A stretch of 64,000 nucleotides of DNA from Nymphaea colorata (taxonomy: Eukaryota > Streptophyta > Magnoliopsida > Nymphaeales > Nymphaeaceae), in the NCBI RefSeq assembly GCF_008831285.2, contig NC_045145.1, positions 19,050,040 to 19,114,039 of the forward strand. The letters run 5' to 3'. Below the pieces are notes generated by a model. That model made no database searches. It saw only the letters and a list, made by a program, of their open reading frames with translations, and was not told the origin of the DNA. The position numbers were made by a program, and so were the translations under genes. Shown piece by piece: positions 23,843 to 36,900 of the stretch (position 1 is the first letter of the stretch; each line of letters starts with the position of its first letter).

Positions 23843-26800
23843 TCTTTATGGAACCACCAAGTAATCGCTAGCTGTGTTTCTGTTTGTGCTGCTCCCATCC
23901 TTTCGTCTCCTGGTTTTTCTTCTTCTTATCTGTACCGTTGGTCGATTTCCTCTCCCCAGTTCGTAGTAAGCGCTATGAGTCTCCCATGTACGAAGAATGA
24001 TAGCACGTAACTAGTGAGTCTAGTCTTTTGTATTGATCCTGTGACTTGGTAAGTGGTCAATAATCCCAGCCCAGCTGCACTTACCTGATAAAAAAGTATC
24101 AGTTTATCTATATCTCAGTTATACGTGTGTCTGTGTGTATAAGGCTTTTAGAGAAATGTTTGAACGCATGCATAAACAGTTGACAATAATTAAAGACACG
24201 CTTAAGTTCTGCAACTAGCACAAAGATTGATGAGGATTATTTTCGAAAATTTAATTGTTAAATAAGTAAAAATTGACAGATTTATCATCTAAAGAGAAAT
24301 ATATGCCGAACTTTATTAATGCGATTAGGTTTTTGACAGAACTTTGTAACATCAATAAATATATCAGATGATAAATTTAAATGTTAATAAAAAAACTATG
24401 TTATTTGGATGTAATCAATCATTTTTTATTATTATTAACACAACTTATTGAACTTATAAACGTCTTCTCATTAAGGGTATTTTGGCTATTTGTCATATTC
24501 CCAAGCCTAGCTTTGTAATAACTAAAATTAATGAGCAGATCAATGTTCATTTCCGTTAATAGTTTAAAAATGAGGCTTTCTTTTAAGGATACGGTCGTAG
24601 TCAAATTCTCATGCATATTTTCAAAAAAATTCCCTAGCTTTAGTGACATAGGAAGCCAGTAGGCATACGATTCATTATCAACATATGTACTCAACAGGGG
24701 AAAGAACTTCTCTTCTTTCTTTTCTGGCTTCATATAAAGATCACAGGGACGCCTGTAGAAGGCACATTTCTCTGCATTTGGCGCATGATTATTCTTAGTT
24801 CATAAACGTCATCCTTGCTCTAAGTATAGCTAGTATCAGAACAAGCAACAAAGAGAATTTCATGAGCGCTGAAGCAGAAAACATCTGCAGCTAGTTGTGA
24901 GACTATAACCATGTGCATCGAAATTGGATTCGCTTGAACCTGATACAGCTAAGACCACATGTCCGAGTAACCATCGATCCTAATCGTTCAAATCCCCGGG
25001 ACCATGCATCCTGTAAGTGTAATTAAAGATAAATTTCTGCATCATTCAAAGCAAGACTTCAGCCGTGATTGTGATTTAGAAACAACCTGTGGAAAGACCA
25101 GCAAGGATAAATGTAGAAGCTGACTTACACAGATCTCTTGAAGAGAAAGGACAAAAGGGCTTGAAGATGTGTGTAGAGGAGGTATACATCAAGACATGCA
25201 AGCTACCGCCTTCCAGATCTGCTTAGTGCTCAATCAATCAACCACCAAAGGCATTTGAGTTTCTTAGCATGTACACCATATATTATGTTAGATGACTGAA
25301 GTTATGATATCAAAATCTGGTTTCAGCATCGAAACGATCGAATCGAATTCCCTAAAGTAGTACTCCTTGATGCTAATTAAACCAAGTCATACCTGGTTTT
25401 AGGGATATCAAAATGGGCCATTGGATGTAATGCATGGTTACGACGCGGCAACTAGTGTTGGTCTTAGTTTGAAGCAACCAATAAGGAGAAAAAGGAACAT
25501 TTTGGATTATCTCAATCTTGATGGGTTGCTCTTGGTAACAATGACCACGCCATTAACAACGACCAGGAATACAATGAACCGACTGATCTGTACCATTGAT
25601 TTCGCCAACAATATCTTCACTAGATTATATCAACAGTAAACTACCGGGCGCATATATTAAACCCTTGACATTCTTTCAGCATACATTGCCATGAAATTCA
25701 ATTACTAAAGCTCCTTGCTGACAGCAAATCTGGTAGGATATCTTTTTCCCCTTTTTTTTTCTGTAGGTATATAAAAGAAAGGGATGTCTTTTTCCCTTAA
25801 AATAAGTTGAGGATGATTTATGAAATTTCATATTACTTGTACCCTGAGTTGGGATCTTTATATCTGCATTTATTGTTCTACATTAAGAGAAAAATAGATT
25901 TTGCATGGTATAGTTCAAACTTGGTTTATAATTTTTCTAGTCAGACTCAAGTATGATTCTTCAGTCTTCACGTGTAAGGTTCTTTTCTTTTTTCCAATAG
26001 GCGCTACTGATATTTGGCCGGCGGATGGTGCCTGATAGCTAGCTATTAATAGCCCAACTAGGTGTGCAGCTTGTGCTGTGATTTGGATTTTATAGAAACA
26101 AAACCCCACTTAGGCGGATCTGTCTCCCGACAAATACTTTATCTGCATTTATTGTGTTTTACAATTTTGGTTATTAAGATAAATAGATTTTTTTCATTTT
26201 TCAAGCATGTACTTGTATTTTGTCTTATTCTGTTGCATAAGAACCATTATTGGGTAGTCGGGATTTGATTTCAGAAAAGTCGGTTAAATTATTCAGGCTT
26301 TGCCTTTCTGCTGACACAATGATGGCGAACAATTTTACCATTCTGAAGCATTAGTGAATCCGTGATGGGGGAGTGAATTCAATAGCAGAAAGGTACTTGC
26401 AGAGCGGTGTGAGAATATTCTCTACTGACATGATGGCTTTACCATGCAAGTGGATTTACCAAGCAAACAAGCAAAGTGAATCGTGTTTTTCATCTCGTGT
26501 GTTTATGTTTGAGACAGATCTACTGTCTGCTATCTGGATACCCTTTTGTCGGTGGACCATACTGGAGGAGGTGAACGCCATCAAGCAGCCAATGCGATCC
26601 ACTCGAAGTTGCCAAATAATTGAATAAGAAGTGACATTAGAATCACTACAAGTTACAAACATGGGTTCTTCTGACGATTTTTACGATCTCTGTCTTTCCA
26701 GCTAAACAGATATGGGGACTAAAATTAAGCTCAATCAATATAAGGCTGAAATTGGGTTCTTCTCAGATGATAAGAAAAGTCGGGAAAAAAACAGAAAACG

Positions 26801-27940
26801 GATTTTTACTCCAGCAGTCGTCAAGTTGGAAAGTAGGACTAACCTTCTCAGTGAAATTCAATTCTGCTTTTGAATCACACATAAAAAGCAGAAGTGGTAA
26901 CTTAAACGGCATGGCGTTGCTTTCTTTTCTTTGTCGTGCCAGCTATAAAGACCTGTACCTGTTATCCAAGACATGTGTTGAAGATCACGAAAATCTGTTG
27001 TACAAAGAATTTAAATTCAGCAAGCTTTTTGGGTTCATAAAATCTGATGGAGACATCATAAGTTTTTTTTTTACTGAATTACTAAAATGTTTTCAGACAT
27101 CTCCAGTGAAAATGTGTCGTTGGGTTTTTGAAACTCAATCGTTCTTGCACTCAAAGTAATCGCATGGTGGGAATGTATTGAGCATGACTCGAAACCTATA
27201 AACATCGAACTCGAGGAGAAGGGGCTTCCTCCCTTCGTATTCCCTGAGCGTTGATGGTGGAGATCCGCCGGCATCTGTCTGTCTCTCTTTCTCTGTGGCG
27301 TATCAGTGGGAAAGCTTAGGCGGTGGCGGGGAAGGGGTTGAAGTTGGACAGCTAGAAGGCAGAGGGAGCAGAAGGGAGGAACGGCGCTCGACAACCACGT
27401 GACAGTGTCTGGTCCCACCTGGCGGCCACAACCATCGTCTTGTTGATGGGTGGGGGGGCCTCTCGATCTTCTTCGAATCTCTATCCCTCGCCAGCGAGCC
27501 AGGGAGGGGAGGAAGAAGGCACTGCCCACACTAGAGAGACCGTGGCACTTTCCTATTCTGCTGACCAGAGAGATAGAAGGAAACCCCATCAAGCGCCGAC
27601 TCGGGTTGCATGCCGTCAGAGACAGGAGAAAACCAAAGAAGGCGACGCGGATCGGCGGGAGAGTTGCGGAATACCCGGGTCGTTGAGGGGGGTGGGGCTT
27701 CCATGCTGGCGGGTTTGCCACCCTGTCGTGCTCTGCATTTCCCTCGCCAGCTTGGAGTCCACTACCCCCCTCTCTCTCTTCGTTTCGGTTTTGTGGAAGG
27801 AGTCTTGCCATTGTTAAACATTTATTCGCTGGGAAATTTCTGGCTTTTTGCCCGGACTCGATTTAAATCGGTGGGATCTTAACTTTCTTTTTCGGCAAGG
27901 AGAAGAAGAAGAAGAAGAAGGGAGAGGGAGGGGTGGCACC
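23843..27940. other. Spacer between the germin-like gene and MOB1
   Basis: The germin 3' UTR comes first, then AT-rich sequence without a convincing gene. From about 27150 the DNA turns GC-rich and purine/pyrimidine-biased, ending in an AAG repeat in the MOB1 leader. Long overlapping frames on both strands at 27071-27880 are a by-product of that composition; none shows a domain or codon pattern of its own. Confidence 0.55.
27900..27923. repeat. (AAG)n repeat in the MOB1 5' leader
   Basis: About seven copies of the aag triplet, ending roughly 18 bp before the MOB1 ATG. Confidence 0.85.
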
Positions 27941-30900
27941 ATGAGCCTCTTCGGCCTCGGTAGCAGGTCAAACTCTAAATTCGTATCCCTATTTTGTCCT
28001 CTCCTTGTTTTCTGTTCCTGATTTTTGATGAACAACTGAGGAAATGCACGACTCTCGATCAAGTGCATGATTTTCTCTGTTCGATTTCGTTCTCTGGGGA
28101 GCTTTCGGTCTCCTGCGAAACCATCTCCTTTTTTGCTCTTGCCACGTCCATTTATGTTCATTTCACTTCCTCTCTCTCCCTCTGCAGTGTGATCTTCATA
28201 GCAATTGGTGATTCATAAGTTAATGTTTGATATGATGAAACATGATTCGACGAAGCTGACTTTTTTTTTTTTTTTTTTTTTTGCGTGTAAGAGACTGCTG
28301 GAGTTAGCCGGATCACCAGCTTATGCTTTTTAAACCATTAAGATAGGAAGGCAACAACTTGGGATATTTATGTTGTGCCTGTGTAACTGCCAGTTCTTTT
28401 TCCCGTTGGACCTCTGACGTGCAACTTAAACGATAGCTTCGTTTGGTGTCAATGTTTGTCGTGGTCTGGTCCCTTTGAGGACGTCTCTTTGCATGTCTTG
28501 AAGATTTTGCATGCAAAAACCTTTGGCGCTTTTGTCAATGGATACTAATTTGATCTTCTTCTTTTAGGAAAAACGTTTCGTTTCTTTCTTTCTTGTTTCA
28601 GAAGTTGGCAAGGTTGATGAATTTCTCAGTGGAACATGTGTTTAAGATTCTGTGGCCGTGATACAAACGAGCTAATGTTGCATGGTACTAAGTTAAGTGG
28701 AAGAAACCTAGTTTTGACTTTGGCCGAGGTGCTGGTGTTTGTGATAAGGCAGCCTGACAGGAATCAGTGTTTTCGTTCTTTGATTTACATCCTTATAGTT
28801 GAAGATTATGGGGTTTCATAACCATGTTAAGAATGTGAACAGCTTCACTCGACTTTATACAAGTGCCATATCCGATCCTTAGTTGATGATCAAGCTGGTT
28901 TAGGTCTTTTGAGCTTTCCACGAGCAGTCCACCTGTGTCTTACATTTCTCTCTCAAAGCTGGATATATACGGTGCTGAAGATTTAATGAATCTTGCAGAA
29001 CATTTTGGTTGCTATATTGATAGATGACTCTTGAAAGAGGCTTTATGTATGTTTTTACTTTTTACTATTTATCGTCATAGGACTTACTTATGTGAAAGAG
29101 AAACACTAAATTGGACTGTACGAGAGCATACTTCCCACTGACATTTCACCACATGCCTGACCAGCATTTAGATTATATTTATCTTGTAGCAATTGTTTAC
29201 TTCTTTTTTTATTTTCTTATGATTCTACATTATGAAGCACCTAAAGCTCAAACAGTAGCTTTAAACATGTTGCCTTTTCATCAATATGTAAGTGGAACTG
29301 GGAAATGATGTGGGAAGCAGAAATTAAAGTGAAACGTGAAGCAGCAACGGGAACTATTTGTTTGAAAACGTGATTGATTTTGCAGGAAACTTTTCATTGT
29401 CTCGACTAAATGTGAACCACTCATGGCCTGTCTGTTCCAGGCCAGTTATCTGAAGGCTCCTCAGAACCTTGTTGAATGTGCTAACATCTTATTTTTCATA
29501 TGCCCCATGGCAGTTTTTCTAACATATGTTCTTTTGGAATTTGGATGCAGGAATCAGAAAACATTTCGTCCTAAGAAAAACACACCATCTGGCAGCAAGG
29601 TTAGCTTCCTTCTTACTTTTGCTTGAATTCATGCTATGTTGGGTACAAATATGGAGGAAACTTGTTGAGCATACTCTGTTTGAGAGTGCTCACACAAAAT
29701 GAGATATCAAGAACAGAGTTAAAGACTGACGTGTTCTTTATCTGTGGAAGTGCGGAAACATGCTATAGACCTGGTGAAAGAATGGAGTGGAATTGCCTTA
29801 GGAGTTGGTTGGTACTTCATAGCCTGCTAGTTGCATAGACGTATCTAAACACATCCATTGATGCCTAACTGTGGGGACAATTTACTTCTATTTATCACAT
29901 AGGGAACTGTCACATTGGATTCTTCCCAAATGCACCACAATTGGGGATGCAAACTATTGTATCCTGAGCATCAGGAAATAGCCAAACCTCATCCTGGATA
30001 GACTTATTTGTATCCCTAGGCAGAACCTTTTGTGAGACAAGATTGCATGTATTCCATCCTATCTGATCAGTTCTTTAGGGTTTGCTTTTTCTTTCTTCTT
30101 TGTTTGTTTTCCATCACAACACGTGCTGCATGGTACTCAATTTGTTGAAGAATGCTCCATGATTTGAACAGAATTGAGTAAATGGAGGGAACAATTCGTA
30201 TTCCTCAACATGGTATTCCATTTATAACCAGTCCGTAGGTCAATAGATTTGAGCAATGCTATATAAGTACCATTCACATATGGCCAGTCATCAGTCAGGT
30301 GTGTTATATATCATGACTTGGATGGTCTTATCACTTATGTCATGGAAATGAATAGAATCTTTAGAAACTAACTCATAACCAATCATTTTGAATCTTGTTT
30401 CAGGGGGCACAGCTTCAACGGCACATTGATGCAACTCTAGGTAGTGGTAATTTGAGGGAAGCAGTACGCCTTCCACCAGGAGAAGATCCAAATGAGTGGC
30501 TAGCAGTAAACAGTATGTAACTCAATCTTCACGCTTTGTTAAATCAACTATGTCACGTGGCTTTCCAAATTTGGGAGTCTTCTTGTAATGAGCCATTATA
30601 TGGACAACTTTGTGGATGAGTTTTTTGATTTTCTTATGGACATGAGTTTCTTTTTACCCCTTCTTATGGTGAACTCATACAAAATGATACTAATACTTGG
30701 TACTTCCTTTTACAGCTGTAGATTTCTTTAATCAGGTGAATGTGCTCTATGGTACTCTCACAGAGTTTTGTACACCTAACAGCTGTCCAACAATGACTGC
30801 GGGGCCTAAGTAATATATTATTGAGCCTGACTTTGTGTATATGCTTTATACTTTTTCCTAGAAGCAATGCACGTCTTGGTGGTTGACCATTGTTTGTTGC

Positions 30901-33900
30901 TATAAATTGTATTGCTGTAACTGTCACTTCAAGTTCAGACAGTCACATGGCTGCATCGTTCTTTAGCTAGCATGCATATGATACTGTGCACCAGCTGGAA
31001 TCTTCCTTCCCACTGATGCAAAACGAGCATTAATTAGTTCCCTTGATGAACAGGAACAATATAACTGAAAAGCCTTAAAGGCTTAAATTGATGACCTATA
31101 TTTTTCATACTTATCGTACAAACAATGTGTCATAACTTGGCTGCAGTTGGTTCCGTCAACTTTTCTAAAGTGAACAAAAGTACAGATAAAATGTGTATGT
31201 TGCAGTACACATACTCCAGATAAGCGTCTATATTACAAACTATTTACACTAAAATATGAATATCATATTTTCGAGGGTGTTTTATATGCCTTTGAGTTTG
31301 CTGCTTTTATAACTGAGAAGCACAGACGAGTACTGGATTGGCTATGGTGTATTGGCTTCTCAAGATACCTGTTTAGGTAGGATGTTTATTAAGAATGAGT
31401 GTGCTGGGGCTCAAGCATTCTTTAGAGTTGAAACTAGCATTTTCAGTACTCAAATTCTGTAAACCATATTGATAGGTAATACTTACAATGCAGCTGGACA
31501 CATGAATTAACACATTCACATGCACAAAACTTTACTATGCACTAACACGTGCACATGCACAAAAGTTCACGTCAGTCTACTAAAATGCTAAACTTGAGTA
31601 AGATATTTAACAGGGAAGAAGTCTAATACAGGTGTATCTCCTGCAGGTATGAATACAGATGGGCAGATGGTGTTCAAATAAAAAAACCTATAGAGGTATC
31701 TGCACCAAAATATGTGGATTATCTGATGGACTGGATTGAAGCTCAATTGGATAATGAATCCATATTTCCTCAGAAACTTGGTAAGAGGTGATTTCTTTAT
31801 GTCATATACAAGCTAGAAAATGCTCTGATATCCTTTCAATGGCTGATTAAACATTTGCTGCAGGGGCTCCATTCCCCCCTAATTTCAGGGATGTAGTTAA
31901 GACAATTTTCAAGCGTTTGTTCCGTGTTTATGCTCATATTTACCATTCGCACTTTCAGAAGATTGTAAGCCTCAAAGAAGAAGCTCATCTTAATACTTGC
32001 TTTAAACATTTTATCCTGTTTACATGTGTAAGTCTCTTTTTCCTTTTGAACTTTTGTTTTTCTATTGAAATATCTATTACAGTCACTGTTTCCTTGCTCT
32101 GTTGGTCGTCTTGTTTGCCTTTGGAGATTTCTATGGAACTGAGCCTGTTGTTAACAAGATCAATGCTATCAACAATTCCATGCAATTGTTCTTATCTTAG
32201 CAATTCAAAACTGTTCCAATTTCCGATGCATATCATCCACTCTTTCTTAACCTTGAGCTTTTTCTTTGATATTTTTCAGCAAAGTTGATTTTTGGGAAAA
32301 TTTTGGAAATTGAAAAAATAAAATATACCTGCAAATAACAGCTAGAATTATGAAACTATGAGTTTCTATGTATTTCTTACAAAAATGTAGATAAAGCTTC
32401 AAAATAGTTTTTGTAGAAACACGAACAAGAAGAGGAAGAGAAACAACGATCACGATGTAACGTGGAAAAACCCTCAACAAGAGGAAAAAAACCACGAATG
32501 AGGAGGAGCCGGTGCCCACTAGCCGCCAGACTCTCTCTCTCCTTTGTCTTTCATTCACACCATAAGGATTAGGGTTACACAACTTAAATAATGCCCAACA
32601 AGGGCTACAAGTTGGATCGGATACGGATCCGGACCCGGTCCCGAGACCCATCTAACATACTTCAACACTCCCCCTCAAGTTGGGCATACATATCAAACAT
32701 GCCCAACTTGGATACATTTCTCTCAAATGAGGTCGAAGATAAAGCCTTCGTCAGAACATCAGCCGTTTGGTCTTCAGATCTCATGTAAGGAAGTATAAGT
32801 TCTTTAGCATCAATTCTCTCTCGAATGAAATGTCGGTCAATCTCAACATGCTTTGTTCTGTCATGAAGCACAGGGTTGTTGGCCAAGTTAATTGCAGACT
32901 TGTTATCGCAATACATCTTCATTGGTTCTTCAACTTTTATACCAATATCAGTCAACAATACTTTCAGCCACAAAAGCTCAGAAACTCCCATAGCAACAGC
33001 TCTGTATTCTGCTTCAGCACTGGAACGCGAACAAACATCTTGCCTTTTACTTCTCCACACTATGAGATTCCCTCCCAAATAAATACAATAGCCAGAGGTG
33101 GACCTCCTAGTGTCAATACAGCCTGCCCAGTCTGCATCTGAATAACCTTCAATCCCAAGAGTGTCTTGCTTGACATATAAGAGACCTTTGCCAGGATTCC
33201 TCTTCAAGTAGCACAAGATCCTGTCAACAACCTTCAAGTGGGCATCCGTGGGAGCATGCATGAACTGGCTCATCACATTCACAGCAAAGGTAATATCAGG
33301 TCTAGTGAGAGTAAGATAAATTAACTTCCCTACAAGACATTGATATCTTCTTTTTGCCTCTTCACAGAGTGGCTCCCCGTCTCTCAGACTTAGCTTATGG
33401 CCAGCATCTAGAGGAGTAGAAGCTGGTCTACACCCTAGTTTCCCAGTCTCCTTTAACAAATCTAGAGTGTACTTCCGTTGATTTAGCACAAGGCTAGTCC
33501 CAGACCTAGCAATTTCTATGCCAAGGAAGTATTTCAACTTACCAAGGTCCTTAAGATCAAACTCGATCGCCAACAGTTTCTTTAACTTCATTATTTCATC
33601 TTCATCATCACCTGTGACAATCATATCATCAACATATACCAACAGAATAGTAACCTTTTGCTTATTTCTCTTCACAAAAAGTGTATGATCTCCATTCCCT
33701 TGATGGTATCCACATTGTCTCATGACAAGTCTGAGTCGTTCAAACCATGCTCGAGGAGATTGCTTGAGCCCATATAAAGCTTTCCTTAGCTTGCAACATT
33801 TTCCAGGTTCCTCATATCCTGGAGGCATACACATATATACTTCCTCTTCAAGGTCTCCATTGAGAAATGCGTTCTTGACATCAAGTTGGTACATCTTCCA

Positions 33901-36900
33901 CTCCTTCATCACAGCTAAAGAGATAATGACTCTGACCGTCTTCATCTTCGCAACAGGAGCAAAGGTCTCCAAATAATCAATCCCATATTTCTGACTAAAC
34001 CCCTTGGCCACAAGACGAGCTTTGTATCTTTCAACACTCCCATCTGGTTTGTACTTGATGGTGTAGACCCACTTAGATCCAACCAAGTGAGCCGCCTCAG
34101 GAATCTTTACAACTTCCCATGTCATGTTTCTTCGCAAGGCTTCCATCTCTTCTTGCATAGCATAGGTCCACTTAGGATCACTCTGAGCCTCAGCAACATT
34201 CCTGGGAATCATAGTCAAAGAAAGAGAAGATACAAAGCATTTGTAGTCCTTGCTCAGTCTAGAATATGAAACAAAGTTACCAATAGGATGTTGAGTACAT
34301 GACCTGACACCCTTTCGCAGGGCGATGGGAAGCTCTTCACTAGCAGCAACAGTCTGAATCTCTTCTTCAACAGGTTGCTTCTGCGCACGACTTGGGTCAT
34401 CCAGGGAAGGACTAATTGGATTGGGAGTAGAATTCTCACCACCTGTCATCTCATCTGTACAAACTCTTCGCCTAGAGTAAACTTGCCCAAATAAACGATT
34501 GCACTTCTCTTCTGCCTCAGTGGAACACTCTCCATTTTTCTCCTGTTCATGCACCTCACTAGATGGACCAACAGAGTCACGCCTGTAGTCCAAAAAATCT
34601 GTAAACTGAATTTCCTGACTCGGAGAATACTCTTCCCGTGACATAGAGTACTCCCCCTGAAGAGGATTCTCACCAAAATAGGAAACATGTTCAAGGAAAG
34701 TGACATCTTTGGTAACATAGGCCCGACCAGTGGAAGGGTCTCGACACTTGTACCCTTTTTGAGTGGGAGAATACCCTAAAAAAATGCCCTTAATAGATCT
34801 TGGATCAAGCTTTTTAATGTGAGGACTATGGTTGTGAATAAAGCAAACACAACCAAAAACTCTGAGTGGAAGAGAGAAAGGTTCACGAGTCCCCGGTAAC
34901 AGAGAGTGAGGCGTCTTCCCATTCAACACGCGACTAGGCAACCGGTTTATAAGATACGCACTGGTCAACACAGCATCCCCCCAATACTTTTTTGGAACAT
35001 GACGTTGAAAAAGAAGAGCCCGAGTCATATTCAATAACTGACGATTTTTTCGTTCAGCAACTCCATTTTGAGGAGGGGTATAACTACAGGAAGTCTCATG
35101 AACAATTCCCTTTTTTCGAAAGAAGCTATCAACAGACTGGCACATATACTCTCGAGCATTGTCAGATCGAAATGTCTTAACAGATGCTCCATATTGAGTT
35201 TCCACATAGGCAATGAAAGTCTCTATGACAGTAGGAACTTCACTACGGTCTTTCAGCAAGTAGACAATAGTGTTACGAGAATAATCATCTATAAAGGTGA
35301 TAAAATATTGAAAACCATGACAAGAAGGAATCCCTGCAGGCCCCCACACATCAGAATGAATCATGGCAAATACCTCATTAGACCGATGGCTAGACAATGG
35401 GTACGAAGCCCTAACATGTTTGGCCAGGTGACAGACATCACAAGACACCATAGTCATATCTAACCTGGAACATATATCAGGAAACAACTGTCTAAGAAGG
35501 CCAAAAGGCAAGTGTCCAAGGCGCTCATGCCACCGTAGAAGCAACTGAAGGGAGTCCTCTCTATTCTTCGTGGCTTGGCTGATTGCCGTCATGAGAGCCT
35601 GAGCAGCACGCATAGGTAAACGATAGAGCCCGTCAGAAGCTAGGCCAATCCCAATCCTCTTCCCTGTCACCAAGTCCTGCATAACACAGCGATCAGCGGA
35701 AAATATAAGTTCGCAATTTAACTCCTTCGTGATCTTGCTAACCGACAAGAGATTCAAGGGAATATGAGGAACATGTAGAGCATTGTGGACTAAGAACTTG
35801 TTCAAAAGTGGGAGACTCCCTTTTCCAGCCACAGAGATAGATGAACCATCGGCAAGGGAAACACGATCCTTTCCTGATGAAAGCTTATACCCATGAAAGA
35901 CCTTAGGATCGCCGGTCATGTGGTGAGTAGCGCCACTATCAATGATCCACTCTCCCATACGGCAATCCGCCATAACGTCTATAGATGAAGAAGCTGCCAT
36001 AATCACAGATAGTCCAACAGGAGGCAACAAGAGATGCACCGATGACAACAGAGAGCACCAACGGGCAGTAATATCCGGATTCCCAATCAGCCCCAAGAGT
36101 GAACAGAATGTCGATTGGGGGAAACGATCGTCGATGTCGCTCGACGGAAGCGGTGCCTTCTCTCTCTCGGGCTGCAATCTCCCACGGGTAGAGGTTTCGC
36201 CACACGTTCTCCTTGCTGGAAACAAGATCCAAGAGCCAAAACCCAACAAGTATCAAGGTATAGAAGTGAATAGGAAATCAACTTCGAGACGAGGAAAGCC
36301 TTCACCCGTAAGACCAATTTAACCCCGGTCTTTTGTAAGGAAAGGGGGATGCGATCGCCGGAGCGCCGGCAAACGTTGAGGCAATCCTCAAGTTACGCTC
36401 CTCTCCTCCTTTACGTCCTCTACCAAGTCACGGACCAGCCACCTCTTCTTGCACGGTGGGCGCCAAACAAAAACAAGAAGATGGAATCAAAGATCAACCA
36501 AGCAATATATTGCAGGTAAGAGGCGGATGCACTTCACCGGATTTGCAAAAGACCCCTAGGAAGTGACATGAATAGGGGGAGGCAAGCTTAGGAAGCGCCT
36601 AAGCACGCATATCTTCTTTCTTCTTCGGGAAGCAAGACTACGGCGCAAAAGGCAGTGGCGCAAGGGACAACGGTGACGGCGACGGTCAACAACACAAGAG
36701 CGACGGCGCAAGAGCGACGCCGCAAGAGTGGCTGCGATGGCGATGGCGCAAAGAGTGACACCGGCGGCGGCGGAAACAGCGACAGTGGTATTGGGTACAC
36801 CGGCGGCGGTGGCTGCTGCAGCAACGGCGGCGGCAGCGGCGGTGGCTGCTGCAGCAACGGCGGCTGCGGCGGCGGCAGCGGCGGCGGCGGCAGTGGCAGC

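Noticed and set aside
24985..25010. T-arm-like string gttcaaatcc
   Set aside because: No matching stem and no upstream tRNA arms were found.
27071..27811. 246-codon minus-strand open frame upstream of MOB1
   Set aside because: It lies in GC-rich, purine/pyrimidine-biased leader DNA with equally long frames on the opposite strand. There are no domains, and it overlaps the MOB1 promoter region.
33722..35463. Several plus-strand frames of 60-130 codons
   Set aside because: They are antisense shadows of the copia pol frame.
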